A DNA stretch of 61,371 bases from a bacterium (GCA_029565685.1 JAKQNR010000004.1:1-61371), one strand, 5' to 3'. Numbered from the stretch's first letter, positions 10,123 through 20,078 are shown. Translations and numbers: made by a program. The notes: generated by a model not told the origin, from the sequence alone.

Positions 10123-12666
10123 ATGAAAAAAGCATTTTTCCCTGCGGGGCTGATCCTGTCCCTCGTGGCTGCTGCGGCGGTATTTCAATGCAGACCCTCT
10201 GAAAGAATTAAGGTTGTCTACTCCCGTACTGCTTCATCCCTGGAAAAGTTCTCGGCAAAGGAACTCCAGCGCTATCTCTTTCTCCGGTCTGGGATCTTGG
10301 CTGAGATCAGCCAAAGCGACACCATCCCTGGCCGATGCGAGTATTGCCTGGCAGTGGGGAGCAAAAATGCAAGGATTTTTCACGGATGGCCGGACGAGGA
10401 TGATTTGGCGGACGGTCTGAAACCGGAGGAATACCTGATCAGAAGCTACCGGGAGCCGGACCGGCGGCTGTTCGTCATTGTCGGCGGAGACGGCCCGGGC
10501 GCCCTTTACGCAACTTATCGTTTCCTCGAACGCACCGGCATTCGGTACCATATCGATGGGGACGTCCTGCCGGATGAAAAGTGCGATCTGGAAGCGATTG
10601 AAGTGAACGAAATGGGGAAACCCAGGTTCAGCAAAAGAGGTTTGCAGCCTTTCCACGATTTCAACGTAGGACCTGATTGGTGGAACCTGAACGACTATCA
10701 AGCGGTTTTGTCGCAGATGGCCAAGTTGAGGTTTAATTTCATCGGTTTTCATACTTATCCGAGCTGGAATCCATCGGCCGGCCCTGAGGCCAACGTCTGG
10801 ATAGGGTTGCCGGAAGATGTGGATGACCAGGGAAATGTCAGGTCTGGATATGAGGCCGGAGTAGTGACCACCCGAAGGGGATGGGAGGTCAAACCATTTC
10901 CCACCCGTGAATATGCATCCGGCGCCGGCTTTCTTTTCGAAAACGACGACTATGGTCCGGATTTCATGCTCGATTGCCTGGATTGGCCCAGCGATGAAGC
11001 TGAAGCGACAGCCATGTTCAACCGCTATGGCGATTTGCAGAAAGAAGTTTTCGAAAAGGCCGCTGGACTGGGCATTCAGACCTGCGTAGGGACCGAACTT
11101 CCGCTGGGCATTCCCAAAATGCTCGCATCCAGGTTGAAGGCAAAAGGCATGAATCCTGATGATCCCCGGGTGATCGGCAAACTCTATGAAGGGACGTTTC
11201 TGCGCATCATGAGAAAAACACCCGTGGATGTTTTCTGGCTGTGGTTGCCGGAAATATGGTTTGTGTCAGAGCCCGGAACCCGACGCGGCTGGGAGATCAC
11301 CACCGAAGGCAACGTACAGCGGGATATTTCGCTGATTGATTCAGTCGCCCGGATCATGAGCGTGCCCTTTTCTTTTGCCACCAGCGGATGGCGCCTGGGA
11401 ACCGTAAAAGATCCCTTGTGGACGCACCGTTACACACCGAAGAGCTGGGCCATTTCCTCGATTAACACCAATCTGGGAAGGGATCCGGTCGAAAAATACT
11501 ATGGTGAGATGCCGGAAAGATCCCGATGGGTCATTGGATGGGCGGAGGACGATGGCACAGCCGGCGCTCATTGCTGCACCGCCTGGGACCTTCAACTCTG
11601 GTCGGAACGCCTGTTCACCAATTCATCGGACGCTTTCCGTTACGGATGCGAGGGCATGATGGCCATTCACTGGCGCACTGCTTCCATCGCACCCAACATA
11701 ACCGCTCTTTCGCAGGCAGGATGGGTTGTTGGCCAACCGGGCCATTTAGATGTTGAAGACGCCGCTGTTGCCGCTGATATGGAGTTGTTTTGGGAAAACT
11801 GGGGAAGGGGGACCTTTGGCGGCGAGGCGGGCGCCAGAGCGGGAAGGGTCATGCAGAAACTTGAAGGCTGCCATATCTCGATCAATCAGTTGATCGACAA
11901 TGGCGCTAAAACCACCGATCAGGACATTCAGGATCTTTTCGCCCCGCTCGATGAATTGACAGCCCTGCGTAAAGAGATCACTGGAACCGGCCGTCTTTCC
12001 AGATTTGATTACTGGCTCAACTATCTTCAGGCGACCCGGCTGCGCGTCAGAACCTGGATTTTTTCGGCCCGCTTGGATTCCATCATGAGGCAAGCCCGCT
12101 CTATTCAAGAGTCCGAAAAGAAATTGCTGTTTGTCAGGAACCAGGCCCTGCCGCTTCGAACAACCCTATCAAGGTCATGGGAGGAAATGATCTCCGCTTT
12201 TGTTGCTTGCGCGCGGTCCACGGGCGAAGTGGGCACCCTTTCCAGTCTTGAAAGCGGCAACAGGAAGAGAATCGTGTGCGCACACGATTCCACGATCGCC
12301 AGGATTCTGGGTTCATCGTTGCCGGCGGAGACCGCCATCAGAACCACCTATAACGGTCCACCGCGCATATTCGTTTCATCGGTTTGTACTCAATGGAACT
12401 CGGGCGAACCGATGGAGATAAGGCCGTTCGTTTTATCCTCGCCGGCAATCAGACAAGTCAATCTGTTTTGGCGACCGTTAGGCAAGGGAAGATTTAGAAA
12501 AATGACCGCCGTCCATACCGCCCGCCATGCTTACCGCGTCACCGTTCCGGAGCCCGCTGAAGGCTGCGTTGAATATTATCTCCAGGCCGAGCTCGCCGAT
12601 GGGGAAAAGATCTATCATCCGGTCACTGCGCCTGAAATGAATAACACAGTGGTTTTTTGGAAATGA
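10123..12666 (+). CDS. Secreted DUF4838-like / alpha-glucuronidase-like glycoside hydrolase
   Basis: An 847-residue protein with an N-terminal hydrophobic signal that ends near a cysteine (FQCRPS), so it may be a lipoprotein. Residues about 25-165 form the GH20b/GH67-type leading domain (FSAKELQRYLF, GPGALYATYRFLERTGIRY). The middle is a probable TIM barrel (LAKLRFNFIGFHTYP-like segment, DVFWLWLPEIW, WAEDDGTAGAHC). The C-terminal part is helical, ending in a beta domain. The start at 10,123 matches the start of the signal peptide; the ribosome site is weak. It is transcribed away from the minus-strand glycan operon and probably serves the same substrate. The exact reaction is unknown. Confidence 0.65.
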   Translation: MKKAFFPAGLILSLVAAAAVFQCRPSERIKVVYSRTASSLEKFSAKELQRYLFLRSGILAEISQSDTIPGRCEYCLAVGSKNARIFHGWPDEDDLADGLKPEEYLIRSYREPDRRLFVIVGGDGPGALYATYRFLERTGIRYHIDGDVLPDEKCDLEAIEVNEMGKPRFSKRGLQPFHDFNVGPDWWNLNDYQAVLSQMAKLRFNFIGFHTYPSWNPSAGPEANVWIGLPEDVDDQGNVRSGYEAGVVTTRRGWEVKPFPTREYASGAGFLFENDDYGPDFMLDCLDWPSDEAEATAMFNRYGDLQKEVFEKAAGLGIQTCVGTELPLGIPKMLASRLKAKGMNPDDPRVIGKLYEGTFLRIMRKTPVDVFWLWLPEIWFVSEPGTRRGWEITTEGNVQRDISLIDSVARIMSVPFSFATSGWRLGTVKDPLWTHRYTPKSWAISSINTNLGRDPVEKYYGEMPERSRWVIGWAEDDGTAGAHCCTAWDLQLWSERLFTNSSDAFRYGCEGMMAIHWRTASIAPNITALSQAGWVVGQPGHLDVEDAAVAADMELFWENWGRGTFGGEAGARAGRVMQKLEGCHISINQLIDNGAKTTDQDIQDLFAPLDELTALRKEITGTGRLSRFDYWLNYLQATRLRVRTWIFSARLDSIMRQARSIQESEKKLLFVRNQALPLRTTLSRSWEEMISAFVACARSTGEVGTLSSLESGNRKRIVCAHDSTIARILGSSLPAETAIRTTYNGPPRIFVSSVCTQWNSGEPMEIRPFVLSSPAIRQVNLFWRPLGKGRFRKMTAVHTARHAYRVTVPEPAEGCVEYYLQAELADGEKIYHPVTAPEMNNTVVFWK

Positions 12667-12702
12667 ATCAATAGGCGGAACGAGGATAGAGGATTTATAA
12701 TC

Positions 12703-12849
12703 ATGATTTGTACAGTTGCAAACTATCGCAAAAATACTATGAAAAAATCACTGAAATGGCATATATCATCCTTTAACGCCAAGTCATCAGCAGTTCCAAA
12801 AGAATGGTGGCCCTCAGACTTGCCGAATAAAGAAGAACAACAGTTATGA
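12703..12849 (+). CDS. Possible small protein, 48 residues
   Basis: A short open frame just after the DUF4838-type gene, with an ATG at 12,703 and a purine-rich stretch (GGATAGAGGA) upstream. The product is tryptophan- and lysine-rich (contains KEWWPSDLPNKEEQ). I recognise no family. It could be the debris of a larger gene, since the following 400 bp are all fragments. Confidence 0.25.
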   Translation: MICTVANYRKNTMKKSLKWHISSFNAKSSAVPKEWWPSDLPNKEEQQL

Positions 12850-12918
12850 TCACTGATGCTGATATTATCGGGCGGCTGCCGGGAGATAATGTATATGATA
12901 ATGCCGTATTTGTTTCAC

Positions 12919-13056
12919 ATGCGAACGCCTGAAGGCGTTTATCAGCTGCAAATCAGCATTATCGACAATCAGTCAATGATACCTAAAGCAAATCTTGCAA
13001 TCGAAGGTAAAGCGGATGGCGGCTGGTATCCGGTTGGGAAAATTGAAATCAGATAA
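12919..13056 (+). pseudogene. C-terminal fragment of an unrecognised secreted enzyme
   Basis: The frame ending at 13,056 reads HMRTPEGVYQLQ, then NLAIEGKADGGWYPVGKIEI. This is the style of a beta-sandwich tail of a carbohydrate-active enzyme. No matching upstream body is present: the frame before it is short and unrelated. I read it as the 3' end of a gene lost by rearrangement. The family is not known to me. Confidence 0.35.
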
Positions 13057-13060
13057 TAAT

Positions 13061-13255
13061 CAACGCCCCAGACCCAAAGCTCTCCCTGATCGCCCAGGGC
13101 ATCTCTTCCGGAGCAAAGCCTGGGGGGTATGGTGTATGGCGGGGCTCAAGCTGGCCTTGAATGTGGTCTTTCACGGCCGCTACGGCTACTTTTGCGATGA
13201 GCTTTATTACATCGCCTGCAGCGACCACGAACTATCTCTGCCATACCCCATGAAC
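13061..13255 (+). pseudogene. N-terminal fragment of a GT39/ArnT-like glycosyltransferase
   Basis: The frame contains MAGLKLALNVVFHGRYGYF followed by CDELYYIACSDHELS. This is the first membrane helix plus the conserved acidic loop (DE-x-YY) of the dolichyl-phosphate-mannose-type glycosyltransferases. The protein breaks off right after this motif and runs into unrelated sequence, so about 90% of the gene is missing. A second remnant of the same family is at 1,054-1,468 on the other strand; the two flank the glycan cluster. Confidence 0.6.
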
Positions 13256-13446
13256 ACGGCCGCCGCTCGTTGTCTGCCGGGGCCCGCAGTTCACCTTTGC
13301 CCAGATCTGGCTGGACGAGAAAGAGTTCATCTGATCGTTTGTCTGGACCTTGCACCTCCGGCAAAACGGACGTGCACAGGGTTCCGCTGAGGAAGGATTC
13401 CCCGGTCGAACAGGGGGTGGCTGTTATACACGAATACTGCCACTTA

Positions 13447-13953
13447 TCAAAACGACCAACCGACATTGAAGGCCAGCAAGGTCTGCAATTCGGATGTGCT
13501 GGCGGTTTCCCCCCACAGATAAATCGGTCCAATCTGCAGTTCCGCGGTGAAACCGGCCTCCAGCGAAAATTTATAGCCCAGGAAACCTCCTGCATGTGCG
13601 CCGACGAGATAGGCTATCGGGTGTTCGATCTGAGTATCGATATCGACATATCCGATATCCGCTCCTATCATAATGCCATGGGCGAAGGAACCGATAAGAG
13701 AGTAACGCAACTGTCCGCCACCTTCCCAGATAGTGCCGGTCTTGCCTTCATCGGTTACCCTCCCTGCGCCCAGCATGACTGCCGCGCTCATTTTGGGGGA
13801 CAATCGCAGCTCACCGCTTAGATACAGTTCTGGGTTCAAGAGTCGAAAAGGAGAGAGGGTAAGAGAGACATTACGCTGTGAAGCATCTTCTTTTGCCTCG
13901 GCAAAAACGCAAAAGGCAAAGAGAAGCATCAAGGCGGTAAATAAACGCTTCAT
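13447..13953 (-). CDS. Small outer-membrane beta-barrel protein
   Basis: A 168-residue protein with a clear signal peptide (residues 1 to about 20, ending FAEAK). Short alternating hydrophobic strands follow, such as LYLSGELRLSPKMSAAVMLG and SLEAGFTAELQIGPIYLWG, and the last residue is phenylalanine (GWSF), the usual end of an outer-membrane barrel. AAAGGAAG lies 6 bases before the ATG. Function unknown. It is an intact single gene lying among fragments. Confidence 0.7.
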   Translation of the reverse strand: MKRLFTALMLLFAFCVFAEAKEDASQRNVSLTLSPFRLLNPELYLSGELRLSPKMSAAVMLGAGRVTDEGKTGTIWEGGGQLRYSLIGSFAHGIMIGADIGYVDIDTQIEHPIAYLVGAHAGGFLGYKFSLEAGFTAELQIGPIYLWGETASTSELQTLLAFNVGWSF

Positions 13954-15020
13954 AAGATTCTTCCTTTACGTGTTTGAAGAGGGATCATCTATTTCAAATA
14001 TCCTGATTGTTAGACCACTATTTTGCAGACCTGATGCTAAATTCTATGCCCCGCTAAATCAAAAAGCGCAATCCAGCTCACTGCATGAACTCGACTGCGC
14101 TCTTCTTCTCGCCCGCCCTTTCAGAGAATTAGCTGCAAGTTTAAAGTATGTTACAAAGATCGACGACAACAATCAAGCGAATAATACAAAAGGGATTTTC
14201 AACCGCGCCGGCGATTCCGGCGCCGTCGTTCTTTCTTGGCTGACTATTCTGATTGCACTCCAGCAACTGCCGCCCATATGAGGTTGGTGGGGGTGAATAG
14301 TAGGTGTTTTGTCTGGATGAATATAAAAGCGTCTTATTTTTTACAGCTTGCCGGGCGAAGGCCCGGCTTTATGGTTCTGCTGAGAGAACTCCGCGGGCGA
14401 TCGGGTTGAACCACCATGCATGGGCGTCAGCTGTTGCAAAAAAAGTCCTTGCCTGACCTCTATCCGATGACTATATTACACGGAGGGGTAAATACACAGC
14501 GACCTTTGTGCCGCCTGCTTTACTCCACACGCCCCCACGCGGCTGTAACCTTGTGTTCCTTGCATGCATCCAAGGGCAGTACCTGAAATTCCCCCCTACA
14601 AGCCAGGCAGCGAATCCGGCCACTACCCCCTTGGAGAGCGATGCAGCCATGTTATGCATCGCCCTGTAAAAACACTTCCAGTCCCGAGGCTCAACTTCAG
14701 AATTCGGTGATCTGCCGGCTTCCCTCTCGTGCTGAATTTGGAGCGAACCTGTCGTGCAGACGTAATCCTTGCGGAAGAGGTGGCCGCCATAAACCCCGCC
14801 ATCGGCAAGAGTAGTAATCCAGAGGTCATGCCGGTCCTGGACAGGTTTCGGAATGCCTTTTATACCACTTGCACAGTAAAACCTTGCACCCGGCTGCCGG
14901 CCTCAAAGTCTGGATATCGAATCCCTTTGCGATTTAATCCACAGTTTGCAGCATGCCAATCCCTATAATTAATGATAAATGAGCCCTGAAATATCGCCTT
15001 GATTGGAGGGAAACGGTCCC
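13954..15020. other. Long stretch without a convincing gene
   Basis: About 1.07 kb. Several frames are open for 60-180 codons on both strands, but none shows a family motif, signal peptide or good ribosome site. A perfect 7-bp stem with a four-base loop lies at 14,350-14,367. The right end (after about 14,930) is AT-rich and carries a TATAAT box near 14,975, so it probably holds the promoter of the YCF48-repeat gene. Confidence 0.45.
14350..14367 (+). terminator. GC-rich stem-loop, possible terminator
   Basis: GCCGGGC, a GAAG loop, then GCCCGGC make a perfect 7-bp hairpin followed by only TTTAT. It resembles an intrinsic terminator, but the T-run is weak and no gene ends directly before it, so its role is uncertain. 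Confidence 0.25.
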
Positions 15021-18000
15021 ATGAAAAAACAGTACAGCAAGCTGGTCACTGTGGTCTTGTTGATTCCCATTCTTCAGGCTGTTGTCGCTCAGGATGAGTG
15101 GGTCTGGCGCAATCCGCTTCCGCAGGGGAATAACCTCTCAGACGTCGACTTTATCAATGATCTCGAAGGATGGGCGGTCGGCGGCGGCGGCATGATCCTG
15201 CATACGATCGATGGTGGTCAGAACTGGACCATCCAGCCCAGCGGCGAAAATAGTTCTTTAAATGATATCTCTTTCCCCAGCAAAGGAGTGGGTTATATTG
15301 CCGGAGAGAATGTCGTGCTCAAATCCACGGACAGCGGAAAATCCTGGCAAAAGCTGACAACCGCACCGTCCGGGGCAAAAAGGATAATTTTTATCGACGA
15401 AAAGATCGGCTGGATGGGCAGCGGTTCTTTAATCCACTATACGACAGACGGAGGATTGACCTGGCAAGTCTATAAAATGCCGGATCCCTATTGGGTAAAC
15501 GGCCTGTTTTTCGTCGATAGTCAGGTGGGTTTCTGGGCCGGATTCGGCGGTGTGCACAAAACCACAGACGGCGGGAGATCATGGCAAGGCCTCTGGAACC
15601 TGCCCATGATTTATTCCTATCATGATGTGTACTTTTTCGACCGGCTCAGGGGCGTCGCCATCGGCAGCTCCGGTACGGTCATCCTGACCTCAGATGGCGG
15701 CGACAATTGGACCCAGACCGCCCAGCTCGGCGGCGGCAGTTCGTTCCGCCTGTTTTTCCGCACCGCAAAACTGGGCTGGGCTATTCACAATGGCGGCGGC
15801 ATCTGGCGCACTGAGGACGGCGGAACAACATGGACAAAGGTAAGCGACGAAAGGTTTCTGCATGGCGGCTCTTTCCCCGCCGGAGCCGGATATGTGGTAG
15901 GGAATGATGGCAAGATACAGAAGACTGTCGATGACGGCACCTCCTGGCAGTCCTGCGTCCGGCAGGTGGAAGCAACCGGTTTCAGCTCGCCCTGCTTCAA
16001 CGACGGAGAATTGGCATGGCTGGTGGCGACGGAAGGGATCTGCCGGAGTGAAGACGGCGGCCGGTCCTGGCAATTGGTGAATACCACGGTGCAAAAATAC
16101 AAATCCCGCCTCTTTTTTGTCGATAGCCAAACCGGCTGGATTTGCGGAGATAAAGAGCTGTCCGTCAGTGAGGACGGCGGTCTTTCGTGGCGAGTCGCCT
16201 ATACCCACAGCTATCGCACCTTTTCTGACATCCATTTCGCCAGCGCTAAAACCGGCTGGGCCATCGGCGATCATATCATGAAAACCACAGACGGCGGCCA
16301 ATCCTGGATCGAGCAACCGATTCCCGACCGTTCGTATTTTGAAGGCATTAAATTTCACAGTATCCATTTCATCGACGAAAAAAATGGCTGGATCGTCGGC
16401 TCCAAAGCGCCTGATGAGCAATTAGCCTACCGCACCAGCAATGGCGGTGAGAACTGGATCCTCATGAATGTGCCATCGCCCATGAAGTTCAAGATGGTTC
16501 GTTTCAGCGACCTGCGCAACGGCTACATTCTCGGCGAAAAATCGGTTTATAGGAGCAGCGATGGCGGCATAACCTGGACAGTCTGCTATGAGGATATGAA
16601 CGGAACCTTGCAGGATCTGGCGGTGCTGAGTCCGCACCAGGTCCGAATCGCCGCCTACGGCGGAGACGGCTCTAATGGGCTGCTCGTCTCCGACGACGGC
16701 GGCTTGAACTGGCGAATGGAAAAAACGCCCATGGAACTGCCTCCCAGCAATTTAGCCTATGCCGATGTCGACCACGGCTTCGCCATCAATGGCATATCGA
16801 TTATCGAGTATGCCGGTCAGGGAGGCATTCCCTTGTACCCGACGCAGTTGAGGCTGGTCGATATGGCAAAAGACCGGGTTGTCTTGAACTGGCAGGATCG
16901 ATCGGACAACGAGGTCGGTTATTATATTTTTCGCAGCGACAGCATTGCGGGAAGATTTCGCCTGTACGATTCGCTTTCGGCCAATGCCAACCGGTTTGAA
17001 GATAAAAATGCAATCCCGGGTGTTTCCCACTGGTATCGGGTGGCCGCTTACAATAACGCAGGCCGGTCAGCCTGGTCCCGGGAAATTCGAGTGGATGTGC
17101 CGCTGGCGACACTCAGGGCGCCGGAACTCGCGGGTCCGGCCGACCAGAGCCAGACCGCAGTCGATGCCGTGCAGCTGTCCTGGCTGGCTGTACCCGGAGC
17201 CGACAGCTATCATCTGCAATTGGCTTCCGACGCGGCATTCAGCGCTTTATTGACCGATGAGAGCGGTCTCACCAGCACTGAAAAAAGTCTGGGATCTCTG
17301 AGGCTTAATACGATCTATTTTTGGCATGTGCGCGCTGTCAATGACGTCGGTCCGGGCGTCTGGTCGGAAACCTGGCAATTTACCACCTCCTCTGCTCACG
17401 TTCTGGCGCCGGAAAAACCCATGCTCTACCAGCCGTTTGACGGAGCCACCTATCAGCCCTTGACGTTGACGCTGGCATGGCTTTGGGCCGATCGCGCCGA
17501 GAGCTACCACGTGCAGGTGGCCATGGATGCCACTTTCATGAATCCACTTTTTGATATAAGCACGATCACGGTTGACTCATTAAAGCTGGAAAATCTCGCG
17601 TTCAACGCCGTTTTTTATTGGCGGGTGCGCGGCCATAACAACATTGGATTCTCTCCATGGTCGGACGTTTTTGCTTTTAAAACCCGGCAACTTTATAAAC
17701 CGCCTCAGCCCCGACTCTGGCAGCCTGTCGATGAAACGAACGATGCGCCGCTCTCTCCTCTGTTAAGTTGGAGTTCGACCAGGGAGACGGACACCTATAG
17801 ACTGCAAGTTTCCACGGATTTCACGTTTGCCTCGATGTTGCTGGACAGCGCCCTGTCGGACACCACCTGTCAATTATACAACCTGGCGCAGGAAACCCGC
17901 TTTTATTGGCGGGTCTGCGCTGTCAATGCCGCAGGCAGCAGCCCATGGTCCTTGAGATTTGCTTTCACAACACAGGCGCCGCGACCTGAATGGCTGCCCA

Positions 18001-19424
18001 TGACCAGCGGCACCGCAACCTCTCTGAGAGCGGTGTGGTTTGCCGATGCCCGGACCGGGTGGGCAGTGGGCGATTCCGGACTCATCCTGTCCTCCAATGA
18101 CGGCGGCAGGTCCTGGCAAAAACAAACGAGCCCGACCAGTTCGCGTTTGCAAGCCATCCATTTTGCCGATCCGGACCATGGCTGGATTGCCGGCGATGAC
18201 GGAACCGTGCTGCATAGCACAGATGCCGGTAAGTCCTGGCAATCGCAGCCGGCTCTTGGGACTGGAAATCTTTATGCGATCTTTTTCGCCGGTCCGCAAT
18301 CCGGATGGATCGGCGGTTACGAAGGCTTGTTCCGCACCTGGGACGGCGGCGCCACCTGGCTGAAATCGGATGCAGCGGCAACCTCGGTCATGGCCATCAG
18401 GTTCTTCACACCGGCATTGGGCTGGGCGACCGGTATTTCGGGCATTTATCGCACCGAAGATGGCGGGGATCAGTGGAGCCTGTTGACCGGTTCTCCCCAG
18501 GCCATGGAGGCCATATCAGTCGTCGATGAGCATACCATCTGGACAGCCCAGTCTTATAATACCATATGCTCGAGCCTGGATGGCGGCATAACCTGGAAAC
18601 GCTGGATAAATTTTGAGTCAAACAAAAGCATCGCCTTTGTGGATTCGGCGCACGGATGGTATAGCGGCAACGCCATCCGCAAGACGGTTGACGGCGGCGC
18701 CAGCTGGCTGGACGATCCTTTGTTCAAATCCAATGGGGAGACCGCGACCAATGGCATTTTATTCTTTGTCGGAGCAGGCGATTCGCTTTTCGGCTGGTCT
18801 GTCGGCGGCGGCGGCTCGATCCTGCGGACCGGCAAGCCGCGAGCAAATATGCTGTTCACGCCCAAGCACCTGTCGCCTGCCAACGATGCCGTTCAAAATC
18901 AAGGGATTCTGGATCTGCAATGGCGACTCTGCTCTGGAGCGGAAAAGTATCGCGTGCAGATCGCCGGAGATCCTGCCTTTCGCGCGTTGGTCTGCGACAC
19001 CCTGGTCCAACAGCCCTCCTGTCTTGCGGGTCCGTTCCCGGGTCTGGACGAAGTGTATTGGAGGGTGCAGGCGAGCCATGCCGGGCACAAGAGTCTCTGG
19101 TCCTTTCCATGGCATCTGCAGATCAGCGGGTCCACTGACGTGGAAAAAACAGCGCTGCCGGAAGCGTTCAGCCTGGAGCAGAATTATCCCAACCCATTCA
19201 ATCCCGGCACCTGGATCGTTTATAGCCTTCCTGCATCAGGAGCCGTGCGGCTGGCTGTTTATGATATCAGCGGCAAAGAGATCGCCTGCCTGGTGGACGG
19301 CCTCCAGTTGGCCGGAGAGCATAAGGTGCGTTTCGAAGCCGCCGGGCTGGCCAGTGGAATATATCTCTATCAAATTAAGTCGGGTTCAGGGAGTGCCTGG
19401 CGCAAGATGCTGTTGATTCGCTGA
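15021..19424 (+). CDS. Giant secreted YCF48/BNR-repeat and fibronectin-type protein with T9SS sorting tail
   Basis: A 1467-residue protein with a signal peptide (1 to about 23). Residues about 25-600 are tandem propeller repeats, each holding a T-DGG-SW type motif (HTIDGGQNWT, KTTDGGRSWQ, RTEDGGTTWT), typical of YCF48/photosynthesis-system-II-stability-like and BNR repeats. About 610-690 is a fibronectin-III-like domain; three more such domains follow to about 985 (each with FYWRV or YFWHV). A second propeller covers about 990-1270, then another fibronectin-like domain. The last 80 residues are a type A T9SS sorting domain. The start at 15,021 has GGAGG upstream and begins the signal peptide. 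Probably surface-attached or secreted; binding partner unknown. Confidence 0.85.
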   Translation: MKKQYSKLVTVVLLIPILQAVVAQDEWVWRNPLPQGNNLSDVDFINDLEGWAVGGGGMILHTIDGGQNWTIQPSGENSSLNDISFPSKGVGYIAGENVVLKSTDSGKSWQKLTTAPSGAKRIIFIDEKIGWMGSGSLIHYTTDGGLTWQVYKMPDPYWVNGLFFVDSQVGFWAGFGGVHKTTDGGRSWQGLWNLPMIYSYHDVYFFDRLRGVAIGSSGTVILTSDGGDNWTQTAQLGGGSSFRLFFRTAKLGWAIHNGGGIWRTEDGGTTWTKVSDERFLHGGSFPAGAGYVVGNDGKIQKTVDDGTSWQSCVRQVEATGFSSPCFNDGELAWLVATEGICRSEDGGRSWQLVNTTVQKYKSRLFFVDSQTGWICGDKELSVSEDGGLSWRVAYTHSYRTFSDIHFASAKTGWAIGDHIMKTTDGGQSWIEQPIPDRSYFEGIKFHSIHFIDEKNGWIVGSKAPDEQLAYRTSNGGENWILMNVPSPMKFKMVRFSDLRNGYILGEKSVYRSSDGGITWTVCYEDMNGTLQDLAVLSPHQVRIAAYGGDGSNGLLVSDDGGLNWRMEKTPMELPPSNLAYADVDHGFAINGISIIEYAGQGGIPLYPTQLRLVDMAKDRVVLNWQDRSDNEVGYYIFRSDSIAGRFRLYDSLSANANRFEDKNAIPGVSHWYRVAAYNNAGRSAWSREIRVDVPLATLRAPELAGPADQSQTAVDAVQLSWLAVPGADSYHLQLASDAAFSALLTDESGLTSTEKSLGSLRLNTIYFWHVRAVNDVGPGVWSETWQFTTSSAHVLAPEKPMLYQPFDGATYQPLTLTLAWLWADRAESYHVQVAMDATFMNPLFDISTITVDSLKLENLAFNAVFYWRVRGHNNIGFSPWSDVFAFKTRQLYKPPQPRLWQPVDETNDAPLSPLLSWSSTRETDTYRLQVSTDFTFASMLLDSALSDTTCQLYNLAQETRFYWRVCAVNAAGSSPWSLRFAFTTQAPRPEWLPMTSGTATSLRAVWFADARTGWAVGDSGLILSSNDGGRSWQKQTSPTSSRLQAIHFADPDHGWIAGDDGTVLHSTDAGKSWQSQPALGTGNLYAIFFAGPQSGWIGGYEGLFRTWDGGATWLKSDAAATSVMAIRFFTPALGWATGISGIYRTEDGGDQWSLLTGSPQAMEAISVVDEHTIWTAQSYNTICSSLDGGITWKRWINFESNKSIAFVDSAHGWYSGNAIRKTVDGGASWLDDPLFKSNGETATNGILFFVGAGDSLFGWSVGGGGSILRTGKPRANMLFTPKHLSPANDAVQNQGILDLQWRLCSGAEKYRVQIAGDPAFRALVCDTLVQQPSCLAGPFPGLDEVYWRVQASHAGHKSLWSFPWHLQISGSTDVEKTALPEAFSLEQNYPNPFNPGTWIVYSLPASGAVRLAVYDISGKEIACLVDGLQLAGEHKVRFEAAGLASGIYLYQIKSGSGSAWRKMLLIR

Positions 19425-19569
19425 GAAGGGCGTATGGGCTAGACGGCATCCCGGAACCTGTCAATGTAGTGGGTACGAAGGCAGCTGTTCTTGTCGACGA
19501 GCAATCAACGCGTGATGCCTGTTAGGCGGTGTTGGGTGCAGGCCATTTGTTCGGCAGCATCTGTGTTAG

Positions 19570-19866
19570 CGGATTCCTGGGAATAATGATGGGGCCAACG
19601 GCGTCTGGGTGATCAAGCCATCTTCCTCATACGATGTTCCGGCGGGCAAGACCATCGACGGCCGGGTGGCGCGAGAAGGCGGCGGTATGCGGCCGGGCAT
19701 TGAAACAGACGGCACGCTGCTGGGACAATCGGGCTTCACTGGATTTGTTTTGAACAAAGGCGTGGTGCTGCGCGGCCTCATCGTCCACAGCTGCACTTAC
19801 GGCATCTGGGTTTCCGGCAAGGGCAACATCGGCATCCACCTGATGGATGCGGGCCGGAACGTTTGA
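19570..19866 (+). pseudogene. Fragment of a parallel beta-helix (pectate-lyase-like) gene
   Basis: An open frame without a proper start reads VWVIKPSSSYDVPAGKTIDG, then GFVLNKGVVLRGLIVHSC and YGIWVSG. These are beta-helix coils of the pectate lyase superfamily. There is no signal peptide, and the frame stops after about 95 codons, where a full protein would have several hundred. It is probably a truncated relic. The next 390 bp up to the peptidase gene have no gene. Confidence 0.5.
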
Positions 19867-20049
19867 ACAATGGATCAAACTGGTTCTCGTCAAATGAGTC
19901 GCACTCGGAACAGCGCGCTCTGCACCCTGATCCCCGAGGAATCGGCTCCATCATTTATCCCGCGTTATTCCTGAGCGTCTTTTGATCGAAGCACTTTGAA
20001 CCCTTCCCCATTAAACTCGCATAAAAAGATCTGTCCGCTGATAAAGCTG

Positions 20050-20078
20050 TTGCACCCCTTTGTGCAAAAAGCTATATT
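20050..20078 (+). promoter_or_regulatory. Candidate promoter with overlapping palindrome upstream of the prolyl oligopeptidase gene
   Basis: TTGCAC (20,050-20,055) and TATATT (20,073-20,078) are separated by 17 bases, a good sigma-70-type layout. The -35 region is the left arm of a perfect palindrome, TTGCAC-6-GTGCAA (20,050-20,067), which could be an operator. It lies about 180 bp before the start codon. Promoters in FCB bacteria often differ from this consensus, so the call is tentative. Confidence 0.3.
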
